From Caulobacter sp048541825 (GTDB lineage: Bacteria > Pseudomonadota > Alphaproteobacteria > Caulobacterales > Caulobacteraceae): a stretch of 64,000 bases of DNA. The DNA lies in the NCBI RefSeq assembly GCF_048541825.1, contig NZ_CP183332.1:2914001-2978000 (forward strand), given 5' to 3'. The position numbers were made by a program, and so were the translations under genes. Below the pieces are notes generated by a model. The model had not been told where the DNA came from, ran no database searches, and worked only from the letters and a program-made list of their open reading frames with translations. Positions 50,397 to 59,081 of this stretch are shown here, in pieces; positions within the stretch are counted from its first letter, which is position 1, and each line of letters starts with the position of its first letter.

Positions 50397-51704
50397 ATGG
50401 ATTTCGACATCTCCCCCACACAGCGGCAGTTCCTCGATCGCGTCACCGCGTTCATGGACGAGCACATCGTGCCGGCCATTCCGCGATACGAGGCCGAGAT
50501 GAACGTGCTCGGCGCCGAGCGCTGGAAAGTCGTGCAGGTCGTCGAGGAACTGAAGGCCAAGGCCAAGGCGGCCGGGCTGTGGAACTTCTTCATGCCGCCG
50601 CACAGCGGCCAGACCCACGTCGACGACACCTTCGTCTTCGAAGGCGTGCAACTGACCAACCTGGAATACAGCCTGATCGCCGAGCAGCTCGGCAAGGTCG
50701 GCTTCGCGTCGGAAGTCTTCAACTGCTCGGCGCCCGACACCGGCAACATGGAAGTGCTGATGCGCTACGGCACGCTGGAGCAGAAGGAGCGCTGGCTGCG
50801 CCCGCTGATGAACGGCGAAATCCGCAGCGCCTTCCTGATGACCGAGCCGGACGTGGCCTCGTCGGACGCCACCAATATCGAGACCCGCATCGAGCGCGAC
50901 GGCGACCATTATGTGATCAACGGCCGCAAGTGGTGGAGCTCGGGCGTGGGCGATCCGCGCTGCAAGGTCGCCATCGTCATGGGCAAGACCGACCCGGACA
51001 ACGCCAGCCGCCACGCCCAGCAGAGCCAGGTTCTGGTGCCGCTGGACGCGCCCGGCATCGAGATCGTCCGCATGCTGCCGGTGTTCGGCTATGACGACGC
51101 GCCGCACGGCCACGCCGAGGTGATCCTGAAGAACGTGCGCGTGCCGATCGAGGATGGCCTGCTGCTGGGCGAAGGTCGCGGCTTCGAGATCGCCCAGGGC
51201 CGCCTTGGCCCCGGCCGCATCCACCACTGCATGCGCACCATCGGCACCGCCGAAGTGGCGCTGGAGAAGATGTGCAAGCGCCTGATGAGCCGCAAGGCGT
51301 TCGGCAAGTACATCTCCGACCAGTCGGTGTGGGAAGAACGCATCGCCGACGCCCGCATCGACATCGAGATGTGCCGTCTGCTGTGCCTGAAGGCCGCCGA
51401 CATGATGGACAAGGCCGGCAACAAGTCGGCTCGTCTGGAGATCGCCATGATCAAGGTCGCGGCCCCGCGCCTGGCCCTGAAGATCATCGACGACGCCATC
51501 CAGGCTCACGGCGGCGGCGGCGTGACCACCGACTTCGGTCTGGCCAAGGCCTATGCCGGCATCCGCACCCTGCGCCTGGCCGACGGCCCGGATGAAGTGC
51601 ACCAGCGCACGATCGCCCGCATGGAATACGGCAAGTACGGCGACCTGGTTTACAAGCAGAAGACCGAGAAGGAAGCGGCCCTGCACGTGGCGGGCATTCG
51701 CTAG
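50397..51704 (+). CDS. Acyl-CoA dehydrogenase family protein
   Basis: The 435-residue FAD enzyme has ACAD motifs: N-terminal FDISPTQRQFLDRVTAFMDEHIVP, FLMTEPDVASSDATNIETRI (about 145-165, flavin contact), GRKWWSSGVGDPRC, MSRKAFGKYISDQSVWE and AHGGGGVTTDFGLAKAYAG near the end. It belongs to the FadE/ACAD10-11-like group, whose substrates differ widely. It probably hands electrons to EtfBA. The ATG at 50397 follows GGGATTGGGA. The palindrome at 50358 suggests a dedicated repressor. Confidence 0.92.
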   Translation: MDFDISPTQRQFLDRVTAFMDEHIVPAIPRYEAEMNVLGAERWKVVQVVEELKAKAKAAGLWNFFMPPHSGQTHVDDTFVFEGVQLTNLEYSLIAEQLGKVGFASEVFNCSAPDTGNMEVLMRYGTLEQKERWLRPLMNGEIRSAFLMTEPDVASSDATNIETRIERDGDHYVINGRKWWSSGVGDPRCKVAIVMGKTDPDNASRHAQQSQVLVPLDAPGIEIVRMLPVFGYDDAPHGHAEVILKNVRVPIEDGLLLGEGRGFEIAQGRLGPGRIHHCMRTIGTAEVALEKMCKRLMSRKAFGKYISDQSVWEERIADARIDIEMCRLLCLKAADMMDKAGNKSARLEIAMIKVAAPRLALKIIDDAIQAHGGGGVTTDFGLAKAYAGIRTLRLADGPDEVHQRTIARMEYGKYGDLVYKQKTEKEAALHVAGIR

Positions 51705-51707
51705 ATC

Positions 51708-52112
51708 CTAAGAAGCCCTTCCCCCTTGATGGGGGAAGGGTTGGGATGGGGGTGACCGCTGAATCTCAGCCGCGACACGCTCGGCGATGTCGTACGGATA
51801 TTCGTACGCCTCGCGGTCCCGCACGCGCATGACCCTATAGCCCTGCACGGTCAGCCACGTGTCGCGCTCGGCGTCGCGCAATTGCGCCTCGGGGAGGTCA
51901 TGCCGACCGCCATCCACTTCTATGACCAGTTTGGCGCCATGATGGGCGAAGTCGGCGACATAGCGGCCGATCGGCGCCTGTCTGCGGATGTGTAGGTTCA
52001 AGGCCCGCAAAGCTTCCCATAGCCTCCTCTCGCTGACTGTCATGTCTCGGCGAAGTCTGCGCGCCCGGCGGATCGCGCCGGGCGCGTGACTTGGCTTTGG
52101 CTTGTCGGACAT
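51708..52112 (-). CDS. DUF559 domain protein (Vsr-like endonuclease fold) inside a repeat element
   Basis: The 134-residue protein has the DUF559 pattern: AIRRARRLRRDMTVSERRLWEALR, then IGRYVADFAHHGAKLVIEVDGGRHD, where Asp and Glu-x-Asp fit the nuclease-fold core. DTWLTVQGYRVMRVRDREAYE follows. The family is related to the very-short-patch repair fold, but activity is unproven. The C-terminal QPFPHQGGRAS is encoded inside a palindromic repeat arm, and the ATG begins 5 bp past the other arm, so the gene fills the element exactly. Confidence 0.85.
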   Translation of the reverse strand: MSDKPKPSHAPGAIRRARRLRRDMTVSERRLWEALRALNLHIRRQAPIGRYVADFAHHGAKLVIEVDGGRHDLPEAQLRDAERDTWLTVQGYRVMRVRDREAYEYPYDIAERVAAEIQRSPPSQPFPHQGGRAS

Positions 52113-52159
52113 GCCGCATCACCCCCATCCCCGGCCCTTCCCCCATCGAGGGGGAAGGG
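51716..52159. repeat. Palindromic repeat element carrying the DUF559 gene
   Basis: The left arm CCCTTCCCCCTTGATGGGGGAAGGG (51716-51740) is followed by TTGGGATGGGGGTGA. The right arm GCATCACCCCCATCCCC is followed by a CCCTTCCCCCATCGAGGGGGAAGGG hairpin (52135-52159). Both arms correspond to those of the empty element at 41422-41548. Confidence 0.85.
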
Positions 52160-52245
52160 AGACGGTATCTTGACTTGAACAAACAGTGAACAATGATCGC
52201 AAAAAATCGGGCAGACTGCAGCCTCACGATCGCGGAAAAACTTGA

Positions 52246-52761
52246 ATGTCGCCGCCCGCCCGCCTTCGCCTCGACCGCGTCTCCTCGCCGATCGGCGAGA
52301 TCCTGCTGGTCACCGACGAGACCGGCGCCGTGCGAGCGCTGGATTTTCACGACTACATCCCGCGCATGAGCCGGCTGCTGCGCCTGCACTATGGCGACCT
52401 GTCTCCGGAGACCGGCGCCGCACCGGCCGGTGTGCGCGCCGCGCTCAACGCCTATTTCGAGGGCGTCCTGGACGCCCTGTCCGCTGTCGCCTGGGCGACC
52501 AACGGCACTGCGTTCCAACGCCAGGTCTGGTCCGCCCTGCTCGACGTACCGGCCGGGACCACCTCGACCTATGCCGCCCTCGCCGCGCGGATCGAAAAGC
52601 CTGCGGCGACCCGGGCCGTGGGCGCGGCCAACGGCGCCAATCCCATCGCGATCCTTGTGCCCTGCCACCGCCTGGTCGGCGCCACCGGCGCGCTCACCGG
52701 CTATGGGGGCGGCCTTGAGCGCAAGGCGTGGTTGCTAAGGCACGAGGGCGCGCGACCCTAG
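52246..52761 (+). CDS. ogt: Methylated-DNA--protein-cysteine methyltransferase (Ogt-like)
   Basis: The 171-residue suicide repair protein removes O6-alkyl groups from guanine. The N-terminal Ogt domain begins LRLDRVSSPIGEILLVTD. The catalytic domain has FQRQVWSALLDVPAGTTSTYAALA, then ILVPCHRLVGATGALTGYGGGLERKAWLL with the active Cys (about residue 141). It is a second, single-domain enzyme besides the Ada-like protein at 32356. The start follows AAAAACTTGA with a weak ribosome-binding site. Confidence 0.93.
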   Translation: MSPPARLRLDRVSSPIGEILLVTDETGAVRALDFHDYIPRMSRLLRLHYGDLSPETGAAPAGVRAALNAYFEGVLDALSAVAWATNGTAFQRQVWSALLDVPAGTTSTYAALAARIEKPAATRAVGAANGANPIAILVPCHRLVGATGALTGYGGGLERKAWLLRHEGARP

Positions 52762-53183
52762 GCGATCATCCCGCCGCGCAGCACCAGGCGGCCGGGGTTG
52801 AGAAACGGCAGCGCCAGGGTGGCCCCGATCAGCACTTCGAACACCAGGTTGCCCAGATTGAACCGGCCGCCGGCCTTGTCGATCAGCAGCGAAGCGGCGC
52901 GACCCAGCGCGACGCCGAACCAGGCCAGACCCAGGGCGAAGGCCATCGCCGCGCCGATCCCCGGCTGGTAGCCCAGATAGAGGGCCGCCCCGGCATGCGA
53001 CAGCACCAGCAGGCCGCCAAACGCCCGACCTTCGGCCAGCCGCGGGATCGGCGCCGCCTCACCCTCGGCGAGGCCGACCATGCCAAGCCCCTGGACCGGT
53101 CTGACCAGGGCGATGCCGCCCAGCGCGCCACCGATCACGCAGGCGATCACGGCCAGCAGCAGGGACAGGGCATAGCTCGACAT
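52758..53183 (-). CDS. Small integral membrane protein (DUF4345-like)
   Basis: The 141-residue protein has four predicted membrane helices, starting with SSYALSLLLAVIACVIGGALGGIAL. Parts such as EGRAFGGLLVLSHAGAALYLG and GLAWFGVALGRAASLLID resemble DUF4345 proteins. The function is unknown. It overlaps the convergent ogt stop by four bases. The start at MSSYAL avoids an 18-residue Arg-rich extension. Confidence 0.6.
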   Translation of the reverse strand: MSSYALSLLLAVIACVIGGALGGIALVRPVQGLGMVGLAEGEAAPIPRLAEGRAFGGLLVLSHAGAALYLGYQPGIGAAMAFALGLAWFGVALGRAASLLIDKAGGRFNLGNLVFEVLIGATLALPFLNPGRLVLRGGMIA

Positions 53184-53208
53184 GCGCAGGGCGCTCCTTG
53201 AGGTCGTT

Positions 53209-53418
53209 TCAGGCGGGCGTCGCAGGCGCGGCGGCATGACAGACGGCCTCTATGTTGAACCCGTCCGGGTCCAGCACGAAAGCGCCGTCATAGCCTGGAT
53301 GACAATGAGGGCGAAGTCCGGGCGGACCGTTGTCTCGCCCGCCCGCCGCCAGGGCCGCCGCTTGGAAGGCTTCCGAACGATCGAAATGCGCCCCGCCCAG
53401 GGTGATAGGGTCGATCAT
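53209..53418 (-). pseudogene. VOC/glyoxalase family remnant (C-terminal half only)
   Basis: The 69-codon frame reads GGRDNGPPGLRPHCHPGYDGAFVLDPDGFNIEAVCH, which is the distinctive C-terminal half of a VOC-family (glyoxalase/dioxygenase-fold) protein. The N-terminal half of about 60 residues is absent. The ATG overlaps the stop of the upstream chagasin-like gene (ATGA), so the remnant is still translated in register. It is probably a decayed gene whose 5' part was removed when it fused to this operon. Confidence 0.7.
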
Positions 53419-53816
53419 TTGACCAGCACCTGGAAGACTCGCCGGGTGTCGCTGGCCGTGTCGGGCATCCACGGCCGTTTGAGGGTGAAGGACAGCTCGG
53501 CCCTGCCGCGCGCCGAGGCCTGATAGGTGAAGATCGTCATGATCGCCCCGCCCGGCAGGGCGGCGTCGGTGGTCTGGCTGGAGCCGCCGCTCAGAACCGT
53601 GCCGTCCGCCTCCCGATCCAGTCGCCAGGAATAGCCCGTGCCGGCGCTCAGCGGCAGTTCGATCCGCAGCACCTGCCCGGGCGCCAGAACGACCGGTCCA
53701 GCGTCCGAAACCGTCAGGGGACCCGGCGGCGGCGGCGGGGCGCTGGCGCAACCGACCATGAGGATCAGGCCCAGGCCCAGACTGGCCGCCAGGGCCGAGG
53801 ATACCAGTCGTTTCAT
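53415..53816 (-). CDS. Chagasin-like (I42) protease inhibitor lipoprotein
   Basis: The 133-residue lipoprotein has lipobox LMVGC (Cys about residue 25). The chagasin motifs of cysteine-protease inhibitors follow in order: LSAGTGYSWRL (NPTTGY-like loop), GGAIMTIFTYQA (GxxG-like loop) and LKRPWMP (RPW loop). It is envelope-anchored and probably blocks papain-like proteases. The start chosen at 53816 begins directly with the signal sequence. Confidence 0.8.
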   Translation of the reverse strand: MKRLVSSALAASLGLGLILMVGCASAPPPPPGPLTVSDAGPVVLAPGQVLRIELPLSAGTGYSWRLDREADGTVLSGGSSQTTDAALPGGAIMTIFTYQASARGRAELSFTLKRPWMPDTASDTRRVFQVLVK

Positions 53817-53894
53817 CAAGTCTGTCCTTAAGCCTGTCCTGGCTGGCCGCCGAGGCGGCGCGGGGCATTTGGCGCGCCAGAATCGGAGGGCGCA

Positions 53895-53964
53895 ATCCTT
53901 GACTCCGCCATCCCCCGGCACTACCTCCTGCCCAGCGCTGGCACTCACCGGGGGCGACTGCTAA
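53895..53964 (+). promoter_or_regulatory. groESL promoter region with CIRCE operator
   Basis: CTGGCACTC (53938-53946), nine bases, then GACTGCTAA (53956-53964), matches the CIRCE consensus TTAGCACTC-N9-GAGTGCTAA with three mismatches. It is the binding site of the HrcA repressor. A CTTGACT element at 53898-53904 is a plausible -35 of a sigma-70 or sigma-32 promoter. The region lies 60 bp upstream of groES. Confidence 0.8.
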
Positions 53965-54023
53965 CAGCAGCGCTTCCCTCGCTGGCGATCCCTAATTCTA
54001 ACCGTCCCGACGGAGAACATCCT

Positions 54024-54314
54024 ATGAAATTTCGTCCCCTGGGCGACCGCGTCCTCGTGAAGCGCGTCGAAGAAGAAACCAAGACCAAGGGCGGGATCAT
54101 CATCCCCGACACCGCCAAGGAAAAGCCGCAAGAGGGCGAAGTCGTCGCCGTCGGCCCCGGCGCCCGTAACGACAAGGGCGACGTTGTCGCTCTGGACGTG
54201 AAGGCTGGCGATCGCATCCTGTTCGGCAAGTGGTCGGGCACGGAAGTGAAGGTCGATGGTCAAGACCTGCTGATCATGAAGGAAAGCGACGTTCTGGGCG
54301 TGGTCGAGGCCTAA
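54024..54314 (+). CDS. groES: Co-chaperonin GroES
   Basis: The 96-residue co-chaperonin caps the GroEL cavity. The start KFRPLGDRVLVKRVEEETKTKGGIIIPDTAKEKPQ in pieces includes the mobile loop (about residues 17-32). It ends DLLIMKESDVLGVVEA. It has an AGAACATCCT spacing and a GGAG site before the ATG. It is the first gene of the groESL operon under CIRCE control. Confidence 0.98.
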   Translation: MKFRPLGDRVLVKRVEEETKTKGGIIIPDTAKEKPQEGEVVAVGPGARNDKGDVVALDVKAGDRILFGKWSGTEVKVDGQDLLIMKESDVLGVVEA

Positions 54315-54374
54315 GTCCTCCTCCGTCCGAACGACTTTCCAACCCCCCATTTCTCTTTCTGAAGGGCTCTCAAC

Positions 54375-56000
<1,626 letters not shown>

Positions 56001-56018
<18 letters not shown>

Positions 56019-56103
56019 GAAATCCATAAAGTCGCCCATCCCTCAAAAGGGATCCGGATCGACATGTCGATCCGGAGCGGCGACATGGATTTCTAAGAAA
56101 TCC
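56001..56103. repeat. 25-bp direct repeat of the groEL 3' end, flanking a palindrome
   Basis: GGCGACATGGATTTCTAAGAAATCC occurs at 56001-56025 and again at 56079-56103. Between the copies lie ATCCCTCAAAAGGGAT (56038-56053) and the perfect 24-bp palindrome centred on 56064/56065 (56053-56076, TCCGGATCGACA and its complement). Confidence 0.92.
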
Positions 56104-56131
56104 GGTCAGCACCTGCTGAACCAACAAGACG

Positions 56132-56163
56132 AAGGGCGGGACCGCAAGGTCCCGCCCTTTTTC
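56132..56163 (+). terminator. Intrinsic terminator of groESL
   Basis: AAGGGCGGGACC and GGTCCCGCCCTT form a 12-bp stem with GCAA loop, followed by a T-run, about 115 bp after groEL. Confidence 0.93.
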
Positions 56164-56272
56164 TTTGGCGGGGCGGCAAAGGGGCAGCGCTCATAGTCCC
56201 TCGCTCTAAAGAGAGAGGGACCACTGCGGTTCACCGGTTGACGCCGCCCCCGCGCACCGCCAAGCAGCAGGC

Positions 56273-56599
56273 ATGTTCCGCCAGCGCCCCGACGCCGATC
56301 TTCTTGTTCAAGGCTGGGTTGTCGGCGTGATGGTCGAGATCGCCGGCGAACGCGCGCCCGTCCGACACTATTTCGGGGTCGGCAAGCCTGAGCGGGCCCG
56401 GGCCGAATGGGCGGCCGTCGATCTGGCCCTGGAAGTCGGCGCCGTGGCCTCCAGCCCGTATCGGGGCACGGAGCCGGTCGAGGCCATCCGCGAGATCGTG
56501 GCCTATCGGATGCGCGAACTGGGCCTCAAGCCCGGCGAGATCCGCGCGCTGGGCGACAAGTTCCCCCGCCGCTGGCTGCCGGTGCAGACCGAGTCCTAG
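56273..56599 (+). CDS. Hypothetical protein
   Basis: The 108-residue protein opens MFRQRPDADLLVQGWVVGVMVEIAGE and has a central PVRHYFGVGKPERARAEWAAVDLAL region. No signal, membrane segment or known domain is visible. It ends in a Trp/Arg-rich tail (DKFPRRWLPVQTES). Its stop overlaps the stop of the convergent repeat-rich protein gene. I do not recognise it. Confidence 0.6.
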   Translation: MFRQRPDADLLVQGWVVGVMVEIAGERAPVRHYFGVGKPERARAEWAAVDLALEVGAVASSPYRGTEPVEAIREIVAYRMRELGLKPGEIRALGDKFPRRWLPVQTES

Positions 56600-57438
56600 T
56601 GGCGCTTGCCACCACAACCGCCGCAACCCGAGCCGCCGCCGCCGACCGTGACGCGAACCGAGCTCGAAGCCGAAGCCGTGGCTGAAGCCGAGCTTCTGGC
56701 GGAACCGCCCGCCCAGCCGCCGCCGGATCCGCTGACCACGCCGCCATAGTAGCCGCCGCCCCGTCCGCCGGAGGGACGTCCCACATAGCCGCCGCCGATA
56801 TAGGGCGGCTCGGCAGGATGGTCGGGAGCGACATCGACCGGCTGGGGCAGCCAGCCGCCGCCAAGGCCGTAGCGGGTGGAGAAGTTCTGGTTGCCGCCAT
56901 AATAGGCCGCCCCGTCCCAGGAGCGGCTTTCCTGGCGCTCCTCGTAGCGCGTGCTTTCCGACTCATAGGTTTCGTCGCTGATGATCACGCCGCCCGAGGC
57001 GCGGTGATCCTCGCGCCGGCGCTCATGGCGCGGGCCGCAATTGCAGTCGCGCGCCACAGGGACCGGCCGCTCGACCACGCGGTCGATATAGACCGGCTTT
57101 TCGACGATCTTTTCGACCACACGATCGACGGGCCGATCCACGTAGACCGGCCTCTCGACGATCTTTTCCACCACCTTGACCACCGGAACCTCGACGCGGC
57201 GCTCGACGATCCTTTCGACGACGCGATCCACCGGCCGGTCGATATAGACGGGCTTTTCGACGACACGGTCGACATAGACCACCTTGGTCACGGGCTTGGG
57301 TCGCTTGGCCGGCGCGGGTCGCTTGGCGGGCGCCTTTTGAAGCGCGGCGGGATAGCCATCGGCCAGGGCCGGCGCGGCCAAGCTCGTCGCAGTCGCGATC
57401 GAGCCGACGAGCAAAAGGGTCCTGAACGGCGTCTTCAT
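56596..57438 (-). CDS. Secreted protein with VVE-type tandem repeats and a Gly/Ser-rich tail
   Basis: The 280-residue protein has a signal peptide (cleavage after APALA, about residue 25). Then come imperfect repeats of the form VVE(K/R)PVY(I/V)DRPVDRVVE(K/R)IVE (about residues 47-110), predicted as extended beta or coiled structure. A DCNCG segment follows. The C-terminus is rich in Gly, Ser and Tyr (GGGYYGGVVSGSGGGWAGGS) and ends with several Cys (GCGGCGG). It is probably an envelope or surface protein. The start at 57438 immediately precedes the signal. Confidence 0.65.
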   Translation of the reverse strand: MKTPFRTLLLVGSIATATSLAAPALADGYPAALQKAPAKRPAPAKRPKPVTKVVYVDRVVEKPVYIDRPVDRVVERIVERRVEVPVVKVVEKIVERPVYVDRPVDRVVEKIVEKPVYIDRVVERPVPVARDCNCGPRHERRREDHRASGGVIISDETYESESTRYEERQESRSWDGAAYYGGNQNFSTRYGLGGGWLPQPVDVAPDHPAEPPYIGGGYVGRPSGGRGGGYYGGVVSGSGGGWAGGSARSSASATASASSSVRVTVGGGGSGCGGCGGKRH

Positions 57439-57559
57439 CGGGTTGGTACTCAAAAATACGTGCCGTTTCGGGACGGCGTCCCGCCGCGCCGCAACAACCG
57501 GGCCATAACAACGAGGCCTCAGGGCCTTGGCGCGGCCGCCGCCTTTTGCCATGGTCTTC

Positions 57560-57573
57560 CAAACAAGCGTTTG
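57560..57573. promoter_or_regulatory. Palindrome CAAACAAGCGTTTG (candidate operator, copy 3)
   Basis: The 14-bp palindrome CAAAC-AAGC-GTTTG ends 19 bp upstream of the DUF3089 gene ATG. It matches the sites at 3434 and 50358 in arm spacing and orientation. Confidence 0.55.
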
Positions 57574-57592
57574 AGCGCGAAGTGGGGAAACG

Positions 57593-58753
57593 ATGTCCAA
57601 GACCATGCTGGCCGCAATCGGCCTGACCGCCGGCCTGATGCTGGGAAGCGCCGCCTGCGCCCAGACGCCGGCCGCCGCCGCGCCCAACGATTACGCCAAG
57701 GCCGATAACTGGCTGTGCCTGCCCGGCCGCGCCGATGCCTGCGCCACAGACCAGACCACCACGATCGTCGCCGCCGACGGCAAGGCCGCCAGCGAAGCCT
57801 TCAAGCCCGCCGCCAATGCGCCGGTGGACTGCTTCTATGTTTATCCGACCGTTTCTACCGATCCGGGCAGCAACAGCGACATGAGCATCGACGCCGCCGA
57901 GCGTTCGGTGGTCGAGCAGCAGCTCACGCGTTTCGGGGCCCAGTGCCGGATCTATGCGCCGATGTATCGCCAGATCACCCTGGCGGCCCTGCGCAGGGTC
58001 ATGATGGGCGGCCAGGGGGGCGACGCCGCCCTGGCCTATGGCGACGTGCGCGACGCCTGGAACCACTACCTGACCCACGAGAACAAGGGCCGGGGCGTGG
58101 TCCTGATCGGCCACAGCCAGGGCTCGCGGATGCTGCTGCAGCTGCTGAAGGAAGAGATCGACGGCAAGCCGGTCCAGAAGCAGATGATCTCGGCCCTGAT
58201 CCTGGGCATGAACACGCCGGTCGACGCGGCGGGCAAATACGGCTCGATCCCCTCCTGCGCCAGCGCCAGCCAGACCGGCTGCTTGGTGTCCTATGTGTCG
58301 TTCCGCAGTTCTTCGCCGCCGCCGGCCGCAAGCCGCTTTGGCAAGACCGATCCGCAAGGCCTGCGCTCGGCCTGCGTCAACCCCTCCGCCCTGGTGGCCG
58401 GCAAGACCCAGACAGACGCCGTGCCCCTGCAGGCCTATTTCAGCGCTGTAGGCATGGGCTCTTCGGCCGCCAGGCCCAAGCCGTGGGCCAAGGACATGAA
58501 GGTGACGACACCGTTCGTTTCTGCGCCGGGCCTGGTGTCGGGGCGCTGCGTCAGCGCCGGCGACTTCACCTATCTGTCGGTGGATGTGAACGCCGACCCG
58601 GCCGATCCCCGCGTCGACGAGATCACCGGCGACATCCTGGTCTTCGGCCAGCCGCTGAAGGACTGGGGCCTGCACCTGATCGACGTGAATCTGGCGATGG
58701 GCGATCTGGTCACGCTGGTGGGCGAACAGTCCAAGGCGTTTGCGGCCCCCTGA
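57593..58753 (+). CDS. DUF3089 domain alpha/beta hydrolase-like lipoprotein or secreted lipase
   Basis: The 386-residue protein has an N-terminal signal (LIPOBOX-like LGSAACAQ, Cys near residue 22). The DUF3089 domain has the nucleophile elbow VLIGHSQGSRMLLQLL (about residues 178-193, GHSQG). Conserved Cys pairs in PVDCFYVYP and FGAQCRIYAPMYRQ suggest disulphides, as do CASASQTGCLVSY and CVSAGDF. It is probably an esterase or lipase in the envelope. It follows the palindrome at 57560. Confidence 0.85.
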   Translation: MSKTMLAAIGLTAGLMLGSAACAQTPAAAAPNDYAKADNWLCLPGRADACATDQTTTIVAADGKAASEAFKPAANAPVDCFYVYPTVSTDPGSNSDMSIDAAERSVVEQQLTRFGAQCRIYAPMYRQITLAALRRVMMGGQGGDAALAYGDVRDAWNHYLTHENKGRGVVLIGHSQGSRMLLQLLKEEIDGKPVQKQMISALILGMNTPVDAAGKYGSIPSCASASQTGCLVSYVSFRSSSPPPAASRFGKTDPQGLRSACVNPSALVAGKTQTDAVPLQAYFSAVGMGSSAARPKPWAKDMKVTTPFVSAPGLVSGRCVSAGDFTYLSVDVNADPADPRVDEITGDILVFGQPLKDWGLHLIDVNLAMGDLVTLVGEQSKAFAAP

Positions 58754-58799
58754 AGCCAGCACGATGGGGGAGCGCTGGCGCTCCCCCTGACGCTTGCCC

Positions 58800-58976
58800 C
58801 TATCGGGTCGCGCCCTTGAAGATGACGCCGCCCAGCAGCAGCACCAGCACAAAGCCGATCAGGAACAGGAAGAACAGAATCTTGGCGACGCCCGCAGCCG
58901 CCCCGGCGAGGCCGGTAAAGCCCAGAGCCCCGGCGATCAGGGCGACAATGGCGAGGATAATGGCCCACTTCAGCAT
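58800..58976 (-). CDS. DUF1328 small membrane protein (YtjA-like)
   Basis: The 58-residue protein has two membrane helices: MLKWAIILAIVALIAGALGFTG and KILFFLFLIGFVLVLLLGG. This is the DUF1328/YtjA pattern, with the Gly-rich GLAGAAAGVAKI linker. It is an inner-membrane protein of unknown function. The start at 58976 gives the family's usual length. Confidence 0.88.
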   Translation of the reverse strand: MLKWAIILAIVALIAGALGFTGLAGAAAGVAKILFFLFLIGFVLVLLLGGVIFKGATR

Positions 58977-59081
58977 GGTGCGTTTCCTTGTATGGGAAGC
59001 CGGCAGCGCTTCTGACAAAACAACTCGTCAGCGCGCACAGCGTTCCTTGTTTTCGCCGCCCGGGGCCGGTAACCGATAGTC

